From: Marixanthomonas ophiurae
Lineage (GTDB): Bacteria > Bacteroidota > Bacteroidia > Flavobacteriales > Flavobacteriaceae
Direction of reading: 5' to 3'
NCBI RefSeq assembly: GCF_003413745.1
Contig: NZ_QVID01000001.1
Span: 1,488,001-1,552,000, forward strand
DNA length: 64,000 nucleotides
Positions 45,404-52,194 of this stretch are shown piece by piece. The first letter of the stretch is position 1. Each line of letters starts with the position of its first letter. Position numbers and translations under genes: made by a program. Below the pieces are notes generated by a model. That model was given only the letters and a program-made list of their open reading frames with translations, searched no databases and was not told the DNA's origin.

Positions 45404-46744
45404 ATGGAAAACGAGAACATAGCTGTAGGATTAGATATTGGAACCACCAAGATTGTAGCCATGATTGGTCGTAAGAATGAGTATGGGAAAGTAGAGATAT
45501 TAGGTATTGGAAGGTCTAAAAGTCTCGGTGTACATAGAGGGGTGGTTAATAATATTACACAAACTATACAATCTATACAGCAAGCGGTGCAAGATGCTGA
45601 AACGTCTTCAGGAATGAAGATTGACAATGTAATGGTAGGTATTGCTGGCCAGCATATACGAAGTTTGCAACATAGTGATTATATAACCCGCAGCGACAGT
45701 GATGAAGTAATTGACGAAGCTGATATAGAACGCTTATGTAATCAAGTTCATAAACTAGTGATGTTGCCTGGAGAAGAAATTATCCACGTGCTTCCGCAGG
45801 ATTTTAAAGTAGATGGTCAAGCTGAAGTAAAAGAACCCATCGGTATGTACGGCGGCCGCTTAGAGGCTAATTTCCATGTAGTAGTAGGGCAGGTTTCTTC
45901 TATACGTAATGTCGGCAGATGTATTAAAAGTGCTGGCTTAAACCTTTCTGCAATTACATTAGAACCATTGGCTTCGGCAAACGCTGTATTAAGCAGAGAG
46001 GAAAAAGAAGCAGGAGTAGCATTGATTGATATTGGTGGTGGGACAACAGATTTAGCCATTTTCAAAGATGGAATTATTCGTCATACAGCTGTAATACCTT
46101 TCGGCGGCGGCGTAATAACAGAAGATATAAAAGAAGGGTGTTCTATTATCGAAAAACAAGCTGAATTGCTGAAAATTAAATTTGGTTCTGCTTGGCCGGG
46201 GGAAAACAAAGAAAACGAAATTGTTTCCATTCCAGGTTTGCGAGGACGCGAACCTAAAGAAATTACGCTGAAAAACCTTTCAAAAATAATTCACGCCCGT
46301 ACGGTCGAAATTATTGAACAAGCATATTTAGAAATAAAAAATTACGGTCACGAAGAACAAAAGAAAAAACTAATAGGTGGAATTGTATTGACTGGTGGCG
46401 GTGCCCAATTGCAGCACTTAAAACAATTGGTTGAGTATATAACTGGGATGGATACCCGCATAGGATATCCAAACGAGCATCTGGCTGGTGGCAGTGATGA
46501 TGAAACTACAAGCCCCACTTATGCTACGGCAGTAGGGTTGGTGCTTAGTAGCTTAAATAATCAAGAAAAGGAACAGCAAAAAAAGCAAGAAAAACAGGTT
46601 GAAGATACTGAAGAAAGCGATACCGAGACTATTGAAGAACCAACCAAGGCTGAAGAAGAAAAGGAGCAACCACCAAAAGAGCGCAAACGTTTTCTAGACA
46701 AATGGGCTGAAAAGTTCAAGGAGTTTCTAGATAACGCAGAATAA
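45404..46744 (+). CDS. ftsA: Cell division protein FtsA
   Basis: A 446-residue actin-like ATPase with phosphate-1 GLDIGTTKIVAMIG (9-22), phosphate-2 ALIDIGGGTTDLAIF and adenosine motif GIVLTGGGAQL. A long acidic/Lys-rich spacer (about 385-430, many Glu and Gln) leads to the C-terminal amphipathic helix (FLDKWAEKFKEFLD) that attaches to the membrane. It anchors FtsZ. Confidence 0.95.
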   Translation: MENENIAVGLDIGTTKIVAMIGRKNEYGKVEILGIGRSKSLGVHRGVVNNITQTIQSIQQAVQDAETSSGMKIDNVMVGIAGQHIRSLQHSDYITRSDSDEVIDEADIERLCNQVHKLVMLPGEEIIHVLPQDFKVDGQAEVKEPIGMYGGRLEANFHVVVGQVSSIRNVGRCIKSAGLNLSAITLEPLASANAVLSREEKEAGVALIDIGGGTTDLAIFKDGIIRHTAVIPFGGGVITEDIKEGCSIIEKQAELLKIKFGSAWPGENKENEIVSIPGLRGREPKEITLKNLSKIIHARTVEIIEQAYLEIKNYGHEEQKKKLIGGIVLTGGGAQLQHLKQLVEYITGMDTRIGYPNEHLAGGSDDETTSPTYATAVGLVLSSLNNQEKEQQKKQEKQVEDTEESDTETIEEPTKAEEEKEQPPKERKRFLDKWAEKFKEFLDNAE

Positions 46745-46788
46745 AAATAAAAAAAGAAGAAAAAGAAACCTCACAAAAAACAAATACT

Positions 46789-48885
46789 ATGAGCAGCAAC
46801 ACAGATTTTGATAACATTTCGTTCGATCTGCCCAAAAACCAATCAAATGTCATAAAGGTAATTGGCGTTGGTGGTGGAGGTAGCAACGCGATCAATCACA
46901 TGTTTAACCAAGGAATAAAAGGAGTTGACTTTGTGATTTGTAATACTGACGCACAAGCATTGGAGAACAGCTCGGTGCCTATTAGAATTCAACTAGGTGT
47001 TTCTTTAACCGAAGGGTTAGGAGCAGGTGCTAATCCTCAAATAGGGGAGCAGTCTGCTATGGAAAGCATGGAAGAAATTAAAGGCATGCTTACTACCAAT
47101 ACCAAAATGATTTTTATTACAGCCGGAATGGGCGGTGGTACGGGAACTGGAGCAGCACCAATTATTGCCAAAATGGCGAAAGAGCTAGATATTCTAACAG
47201 TGGGGATTGTTACTATCCCTTTTCAGTTTGAAGGGAAAACCCGTAACGAACAAGCTCAAATTGGAGTGGAGAAATTGCGCCAAAATTGTGATTCTCTTAT
47301 TGTGATTAACAACAATAAACTGCGAGAGGTTTATGGAAATCTTGGTTTTAAAGCTGGTTTCTCAAAAGCAGACGAAGTACTTGCCACAGCTGCCCGTGGT
47401 ATTGCTGAAGTTATTACACATCACTACACACAAAACATTGACTTGCGTGATGCCAAAACGGTACTGGCTAACAGTGGCACTGCCATTATGGGGAGTGCAA
47501 GTGCTACCGGTGCCAAAAGAGCGAGTGAGGCTATTGGTAAAGCGTTAGACTCTCCTCTGTTGAACGATAATAAAATTAAAGGTGCTAAGAACGTACTGTT
47601 GCTCATCGTTTCTGGTACTGAAGAAATTACAATTGACGAAATTGGAGAAATAAGTGATCATATTCAAGATGAAGCTGGTCATAGCGCCAATATTATTATG
47701 GGGGTTGGTGAAGATGAAGACTTGGAAGGTGCTATTGGTATTACTGTTATTGCAACTGGGTTTAATGCAGAACAGCAAGATGATATTGTAAATACTGAGA
47801 GCAAAAAAATAATTCATACCCTAGAAGAGGAACAAAAGGCAGAACATGACTTATCTGTTAAGCCAGGAGCGACTCCCATTGAATTACCCAAACAGAAAGA
47901 ACCTGTAAAAGAGGAAAAGCCCGTTATCAAGCATACTTTGTTTGAAGAAGAAGAAGTTGAGGAAAAAATGCCTCCTATTTCTGAAACTAAAAAGCCAGAA
48001 CCTACTCGTTCAAGAGAAAAAGAAAAAGGTTCAATCCCTTTTGAAGGCTATGTGGAAACTTCAGAACTTTTAAAAAATATAGATGTTTCATATGAAGAAA
48101 TAGACATTCATCGCATTGCCGAATTTGAACAATTGGTAATCAACGAAATGGATGTAAACGATTTTGTAATCGTTGAACCGAAAAAGAAAGAACAACAAGT
48201 TCAACAAAAACAGGTTTCAAATGAGTCTCGTCAGAATGCAGGAGAAACGGCTAAACAAAATCAGGAAATAGCTGCAGAAAGTGAAGACCAAATGTTGATG
48301 TTTGACCTTCCTGTAAACGCTGTTTCAGATTCTAATAAGAATTATAAAAAAGAAGAGGAAGATCAAGATACAATAACTTCAGAGGTTGATGATATTGAAG
48401 TGAAAGATCACGTAGAGGTTATTCCTGTAACTGAGTTCTCAAATGAAGGTGTTAAGCGTTATAGTTTAGACGACTATCAGGAAAAAGAAGATGAGCTTTT
48501 AAACGCTAAACCAAAGACAGAAAAAGACGAAACAGTAGAAGAGGAGTTGGTCTTTGAAAAGAAAACAGTAGCGCCAACAGAAGAGGTTTCAGAAAATGAT
48601 TCTTCTAGCGAAGAAGTTGATCCATTAAATTCGCCTATTTCAAAACTATTGAAAGACCGTACCGAAGAGCGTAAACGAAAAATGAAAGACTTTAATTATA
48701 AGTTTAGAAACAGTGGTTCTAAAATTGATGATATTGAAAAGCAACCCGCATATAAGCGTATGGGGATTGATTTAGATGAAAAAAATGATACTGACGGTTC
48801 CCTTTCACGGACATCGGTAAACAGTGATGATGATGATATTGACTTACGTAGTAATAATTCTTTCTTACATGATAATGTAGATTAA
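46789..48885 (+). CDS. ftsZ: Cell division protein FtsZ with very long C-terminal linker
   Basis: A 698-residue tubulin homologue; the GTPase core is about 20-335 with the tubulin signature GGGTGTG at 115-121. The remaining about 360 residues are highly charged and low in complexity (Glu/Lys/Gln), with a conserved-looking end: SPISKLLKDRTEERKRKMKD and KQPAYKRMGIDL near the C terminus. E. coli FtsZ has 383 residues, so the linker here is unusually long. The core forms the Z ring; the conserved end probably binds FtsA. Last gene of the cluster, followed by a terminator. Confidence 0.96.
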   Translation: MSSNTDFDNISFDLPKNQSNVIKVIGVGGGGSNAINHMFNQGIKGVDFVICNTDAQALENSSVPIRIQLGVSLTEGLGAGANPQIGEQSAMESMEEIKGMLTTNTKMIFITAGMGGGTGTGAAPIIAKMAKELDILTVGIVTIPFQFEGKTRNEQAQIGVEKLRQNCDSLIVINNNKLREVYGNLGFKAGFSKADEVLATAARGIAEVITHHYTQNIDLRDAKTVLANSGTAIMGSASATGAKRASEAIGKALDSPLLNDNKIKGAKNVLLLIVSGTEEITIDEIGEISDHIQDEAGHSANIIMGVGEDEDLEGAIGITVIATGFNAEQQDDIVNTESKKIIHTLEEEQKAEHDLSVKPGATPIELPKQKEPVKEEKPVIKHTLFEEEEVEEKMPPISETKKPEPTRSREKEKGSIPFEGYVETSELLKNIDVSYEEIDIHRIAEFEQLVINEMDVNDFVIVEPKKKEQQVQQKQVSNESRQNAGETAKQNQEIAAESEDQMLMFDLPVNAVSDSNKNYKKEEEDQDTITSEVDDIEVKDHVEVIPVTEFSNEGVKRYSLDDYQEKEDELLNAKPKTEKDETVEEELVFEKKTVAPTEEVSENDSSSEEVDPLNSPISKLLKDRTEERKRKMKDFNYKFRNSGSKIDDIEKQPAYKRMGIDLDEKNDTDGSLSRTSVNSDDDDIDLRSNNSFLHDNVD

Positions 48886-48907
48886 ATGTGAACAAAATAA
48901 AATTTTT

Positions 48908-48936
48908 AAACCTACAAGGTCTCCTTGTAGGTTTTT
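48908..48936 (+). terminator. Rho-independent terminator of the dcw cluster
   Basis: AAACCTACAAGG (48908-48919) and CCTTGTAGGTTT (48923-48934), a perfect 12-bp stem with a 3-base loop, followed by T bases. Ends the mraZ-ftsZ transcript. Confidence 0.92.
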
Positions 48937-48993
48937 CTTTAAAAATATAAACATAATAGCTATCTTCGCATACTGTTATAAAATACAACGAAA

Positions 48994-49446
48994 ATGAGCT
49001 TACAAAAGCAGGTAATGGAGGCTATGAAAACGGCCATGAAAGAAAAAGATGCTAATGCTTTAGAAGCGTTACGCTCTGTAAAATCGGCCCTATTAATGGC
49101 ACAGACTGAAAGCGGTTCTAAAAAAGAACTTACTGAGGAGGAAGAAGTTAAATTGCTTCAAAAACAAGTAAAGCAACGTAAGGATAGTGCGGCTATTTAT
49201 AAAGATCAAGACAGGAATGATCTTGCAGAACCTGAGCTGAAACAGGCTGCTATTATTGAGAATTTCTTACCTGCTCAATTAAGCGAAGAAGAGGTTGCTA
49301 AAATAGTTGATGAAATTATATCCGAGACTGGAGCAGAATCTATGAAAGATATGGGCAAGGTAATGGGGATGGCCAATAAAAAGTTGGCAGGACAAGCTGA
49401 CGGCAAAACCATTTCAAACATTGTTAAACAAAGGTTATCACAATAA
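48994..49446 (+). CDS. GatB/YqeY domain protein
   Basis: A 150-residue all-helical protein of the YqeY family (LEALRSVKSALLMAQTE, EVKLLQKQVKQRKDSAAIY, IENFLPAQLSEEEV, DMGKVMGMANKKLAGQADG). It resembles the tail domain of GatB, the tRNA-amidotransferase subunit; a role in tRNA handling is suspected for the family but not proven. Commonly placed after ftsZ in Bacteroidota. Confidence 0.92.
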   Translation: MSLQKQVMEAMKTAMKEKDANALEALRSVKSALLMAQTESGSKKELTEEEEVKLLQKQVKQRKDSAAIYKDQDRNDLAEPELKQAAIIENFLPAQLSEEEVAKIVDEIISETGAESMKDMGKVMGMANKKLAGQADGKTISNIVKQRLSQ

Positions 49447-49449
49447 GTA

Positions 49450-49497
49450 AAACTCACGCGTTATACTTCGTCTAATAAAGGAGTATAATGAGTGTTA
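49450..49497. repeat. Imperfect palindrome upstream of the first tRNA fragment
   Basis: Between the YqeY stop and the tRNA fragment, AACTCA and TGAGTGTT form outer arms, and TTATACT and AGTATAA form perfect 7-bp inner arms around GTCTAATAAAG. There is no T run, so it is not a standard terminator. It borders the GIY-YIG/tRNA structure described below and may be part of that element. Confidence 0.4.
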
Positions 49498-49566
49498 AGG
49501 CCGCGTGGCGCAACTGAATACCCGCCCGATCCGAACTGACGTTAGTCTCGTTCGGGCGGGGCGCAT
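49498..49566 (+). pseudogene. tRNA-Arg 5' fragment split by a 40-bp GC-rich palindrome
   Basis: Bases 49498-49520 are identical to 49813-49835, that is the base before tRNA-Arg and its first 22 bases. The next tRNA bases, GCGCAT, are found at 49561-49566. Between them lies a 40-bp near-perfect palindrome (49521-49560) with arms beginning CCCGCCCGA and ending TCGGGCGGG. So this fragment, 29 bases of tRNA, was interrupted by insertion of the palindrome exactly between tRNA positions 22 and 23 of the gene. It lacks the rest of the tRNA and cannot be functional. Confidence 0.78.
49521..49560. repeat. 40-bp GC-rich palindrome inserted in the tRNA fragment
   Basis: Symmetric about 49540/49541: the outer 9 bp (CCCGCCCGA / TCGGGCGGG) are perfect, and 15 of 20 positions pair overall, plus one G-U. 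Its GC content is far above its surroundings. The inner ACTGACGTTAGT core resembles the CGAACTAAC/GTCAGTTCG arms of the palindrome at 9393-9530. Likely a small dispersed REP-like element. Confidence 0.72.
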
Positions 49567-49578
49567 AAAGTAAAGTAT

Positions 49579-49836
49579 ATGTTTTATGTTTATGTCCTTT
49601 ATAGTATAGGTTTTGATAGATATTATATAGGAATGAGCATGAGGTTACAAGAAAGGTTATTTGAACATAATGCAGGTAAAACAAAATCGACTAAGGCTTT
49701 TATACCTTGGAAAGTAGTTCATACAGAATCCTTTTCCACTAGAATGGAGGCTCGATCACGAGAAAAATATCTCAAGTCGGCCGCTGGGAGAAAATGGAGA
49801 AAACAAAATATTAGGCCGCGTGGCGCAACTGAATAG
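49579..49836 (+). CDS. Small GIY-YIG endonuclease running into tRNA-Arg
   Basis: An 85-residue single-domain GIY-YIG nuclease: YVYVL (3-7) and YYIGMS (15-20) form the signature, with Arg26, His30 and catalytic metal-binding Glu57 (TRMEARSREKYLKS) present. The last seven residues (RPRGATE) and the stop codon are encoded by the 5' end of the tRNA-Arg gene. Family proteins are often linked to mobile or homing elements; no partner gene is seen. It is flanked by a direct repeat of the tRNA 5' end (49498 and 49813), which suggests it inserted at the tRNA and restored the gene. Expression and activity are untested. Confidence 0.82.
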   Translation: MFYVYVLYSIGFDRYYIGMSMRLQERLFEHNAGKTKSTKAFIPWKVVHTESFSTRMEARSREKYLKSAAGRKWRKQNIRPRGATE

Positions 49837-49887
49837 CGCATCAGATTTCGGCTCTGAGGGTTGGGGGTTTGAATCCCTCCGCGGTCA
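49814..49887 (+). tRNA. tRNA-Arg (anticodon UCG)
   Basis: A full cloverleaf of 74 bases: acceptor GGCCGCG/CGCGGTC (49814-49820, 49880-49886; one G-U), D stem GCGC/GCGC, anticodon stem TCAGA/TCTGA with loop TTTCGGC (anticodon TCG at 49848-49850), T stem GGGGG/CCCTC. CCA is not encoded. The D loop (AACTGAATA) has a single G18 followed by A19, and the T loop is TTTGAAT with U56, so the usual G19-C56 contact is replaced by A19-U56. Its first 23 bases are shared with the GIY-YIG frame. Confidence 0.93.
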
Positions 49888-49891
49888 CTTT

Positions 49892-49925
49892 AAAGCCTAC
49901 AACAAATGTTGTAGGCTTTTTTTTT
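49892..49925 (+). terminator. Rho-independent terminator after tRNA-Arg
   Basis: AAAGCCTACAAC (49892-49903) and GTTGTAGGCTTT (49908-49919), perfect 12-bp stem, 4-base loop AAAT, followed by at least six T. It ends the tRNA transcript 5 bases after the tRNA. Confidence 0.92.
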
Positions 49926-49998
49926 GAATCGTATTCTTTCTTATTTAAGAATATTAAAAATATCCGTACTTTTCATTTTAAATATTAAATTGAAAATA

Positions 49999-50532
49999 AT
50001 GGAAAAAATTTTAAGTATAGGTTCCCGAATAAACCATCCAGAATATGGAAAAGGTGTAATAACAAATGTTTCACCAACAATGTATTGGGTTACTTTTATT
50101 GATAGCGGGTTAGAAACAATTAATATTGATTCAGATTTTGAAGTGATAGAAGCTTGCGAAGATGAATTAGATACGGTAAGTTTCTATGAAGTAGAACAGA
50201 CTTTACGAAGTATATTAAAGAAGTGGAGCGATGTTTCAGAAATTATCCCAATTGCTGATAAATATAAAGGAGGAACGTTAATACTACAACCAAATGACAG
50301 TAACCTGTCTAATAAAGAGATTCCGATTGATTCTTTCTTTCATAAAATCGTTATGCTCCGGGACCGCCTTAGGGTTATGGAGCAAAAAATAAATTCTAAT
50401 AAATTACTGGAAGACCAAGATAAGGTAGATTTACAACAATATATAACGCGTTGCTATGGTACGTTAACTACCTTTAATGTCTTGTTTAAGAACACTAGCC
50501 AAAGTTTTAAAGGAGAAAGCTCTAAGAAGTAA
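49999..50532 (+). CDS. Protein of unknown function with N-terminal Tudor/SH3-like segment
   Basis: 177 residues from ATG 49999; the frame is open to 49924, but the upstream part has no good initiation context and follows the terminator T run. The first about 50 residues (GSRINHPEYGKGVITNVSPT, then VTFIDSGLETINIDSDFEVI) resemble the Tudor-like tail of UvrD/PcrA helicases or a KOW/SH3 barrel. The rest is helical and charged, with a Lys/Ser-rich end. I do not recognise the family; a nucleic-acid or RNA polymerase contact is only a guess. A TACTTTTC (49967-49974) could be its -7 element. Confidence 0.7.
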   Translation: MEKILSIGSRINHPEYGKGVITNVSPTMYWVTFIDSGLETINIDSDFEVIEACEDELDTVSFYEVEQTLRSILKKWSDVSEIIPIADKYKGGTLILQPNDSNLSNKEIPIDSFFHKIVMLRDRLRVMEQKINSNKLLEDQDKVDLQQYITRCYGTLTTFNVLFKNTSQSFKGESSKK

Positions 50533-50560
50533 CTTTGAGCATTTAATATGATAAAAAATA

Positions 50561-50591
50561 AAAGAGCCACTTAATTTAAGTGGCTCTTTTT
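50561..50591. terminator. Bidirectional rho-independent terminator
   Basis: AAAGAGCCACTT (50561-50572) and AAGTGGCTCTTT (50578-50589), perfect 12-bp stem, 5-base loop. T runs follow on both strands, serving the plus-strand gene ending at 50532 and the susD gene ending at 50614. Confidence 0.9.
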
Positions 50592-50613
50592 TAAATTTAA
50601 GATATAAACTTAT

Positions 50614-52188
50614 TTAGTTAACATCCCAAAATAACTTACTTAAGATGGTGTCACCATTAGATAGACCTGAAACAGCTTCAGCTCTATTGGCTCCATTTAA
50701 AGTTTGTAGTATTTGTGGGTAACGTAATCTAAATGGTAAATCTGTTACATCTGGACCTGGTTCAAAAATATAGTCGTCAACCTCTGCAGCAGCAGCTTGT
50801 TCTGCTGGTAAAGTTATAGTTTCTCCAGGTAATACTATAGTACTTGGAAAACCTGTTCTTCTATATTCTGAATAAGCTTCGTGAGGTTGCATGTATAAAC
50901 CAACATACTTTTGGTTTAAAACAGTTTCTTCTGTTGCGGCTGGTAGGGCAGTAACAAAAGCATCAACTTCTGCAGCTGGAACACCCCAACGAGTCATAGA
51001 GGCTCTTACACCATCTTCGTACTGTGCTTGATTCCAACCATTGTTTTCAGAAAGAATAAATGAAACTTCAGCATACTCCATTAAAACTTCACCAAAATCA
51101 GGTCTAAGTATATTACTACTTGGAAAAGAATACGTGGTGAAAGGTAATGTGTTTGCTAATGGAAAAGCATAAGGTATACCAACATAGTCAGCATAATCTT
51201 CGCTTACTTCATAATTGTCAGCTTTAATATCAGCAATAGCAACAGATTTTGGTGCTGCCATTTGAAAAAGTCTTGGGTCTGGACCAAAAGATCCTGTTTC
51301 TCCTTTTAATAAATCAACAAAAGGCTTTGCAACTGCAAAATCAGTACGATCTAGAAATGCTTGCCAAAAAGGAGAAGCATTTGTATTTGTAACGTCATAA
51401 GCTTGAACAGCATTATCAGCATTAGAAGTAAATACTCCAGAGGTAATAGCTGCACTAATAGCACTATTAGCTGTAGAAGGATCAACTTCTTTAAGTCTAT
51501 TAGCAACTCTTAATATTAGAGAGTTAGCAAACTTTTTCCATTTAGTAGCGTCTCCACCGTAAATGTTATCTCCAGTAGAAAATACATCTTCAGAAGTGTT
51601 TATCATATCAGCAGACTCTCTCAATTCTTTTAAGATGTCAGCATAGATTTTCTCCTGTGAAGCAAATCTTGGTGAAAAACTTTCATCAATATTTAAAGCT
51701 TCAAATTCTGGATCATCACTACCGTAAGAGTAGTAAGGTACATCACCAAAGAAATCTGTTAATCTATGAAACATGTATGATAACATGATTCTAGATGCAG
51801 CTATTTGGTTTTGGTTATTACCGACAGCTGATGCTTGCACTGCTGTTTCTGGGTCAACGTTTATATCTATAATAGATTTAAACTCTGTAGCGACTAAATA
51901 TGTATTTCGGTATAAGCTTTCCGCAGTTGTTTCTCTATATAAATAGCGATCTTCATCTGCATAAGCATTTTGACCCCAGTATTGCATCCATGGTAAGGAA
52001 AGTCTACCTGAGTTAAAATCGTCCCGTAAAAAGTCGGTATATTGTTTCGTTGCACTGTTGAAGATTGTATTAGGTAATACAAACTCCGGTGCATTTGGAT
52101 TGGCATTAAGATTGTCGATATCCTCACTACAAGAAATAAATCCTGTAGCAGAAGCGAACATTAATGCAACTATTAATATCTTTTTCAT
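50614..52188 (-). CDS. SusD/RagB-family nutrient-binding outer-membrane lipoprotein
   Basis: A 524-residue surface lipoprotein (SusD-like): signal with lipobox ATGFISC (Cys20), then TPR-like helical SusD fold (AASRIMLSYMFHRLTDFFGDVPYY; LRESADMI; WKKFANSLILRVANRLK). SusD-type proteins act as a lid on the SusC channel and catch oligosaccharides or peptides. It starts 6 bases after susC. No glycoside hydrolase, peptidase or regulator lies beside the pair, so the nutrient cannot be predicted. Its sequence type is the SusD_2 group, often not linked to polysaccharides. Confidence 0.92.
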   Translation of the reverse strand: MKKILIVALMFASATGFISCSEDIDNLNANPNAPEFVLPNTIFNSATKQYTDFLRDDFNSGRLSLPWMQYWGQNAYADEDRYLYRETTAESLYRNTYLVATEFKSIIDINVDPETAVQASAVGNNQNQIAASRIMLSYMFHRLTDFFGDVPYYSYGSDDPEFEALNIDESFSPRFASQEKIYADILKELRESADMINTSEDVFSTGDNIYGGDATKWKKFANSLILRVANRLKEVDPSTANSAISAAITSGVFTSNADNAVQAYDVTNTNASPFWQAFLDRTDFAVAKPFVDLLKGETGSFGPDPRLFQMAAPKSVAIADIKADNYEVSEDYADYVGIPYAFPLANTLPFTTYSFPSSNILRPDFGEVLMEYAEVSFILSENNGWNQAQYEDGVRASMTRWGVPAAEVDAFVTALPAATEETVLNQKYVGLYMQPHEAYSEYRRTGFPSTIVLPGETITLPAEQAAAAEVDDYIFEPGPDVTDLPFRLRYPQILQTLNGANRAEAVSGLSNGDTILSKLFWDVN

Positions 52189-52194
52189 CTTATT

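Noticed and set aside
49472-49684. Minus-strand frame opposite the GIY-YIG gene and tRNA fragment
   Set aside because: It is the antisense of the GIY-YIG gene and the palindrome; no protein features.
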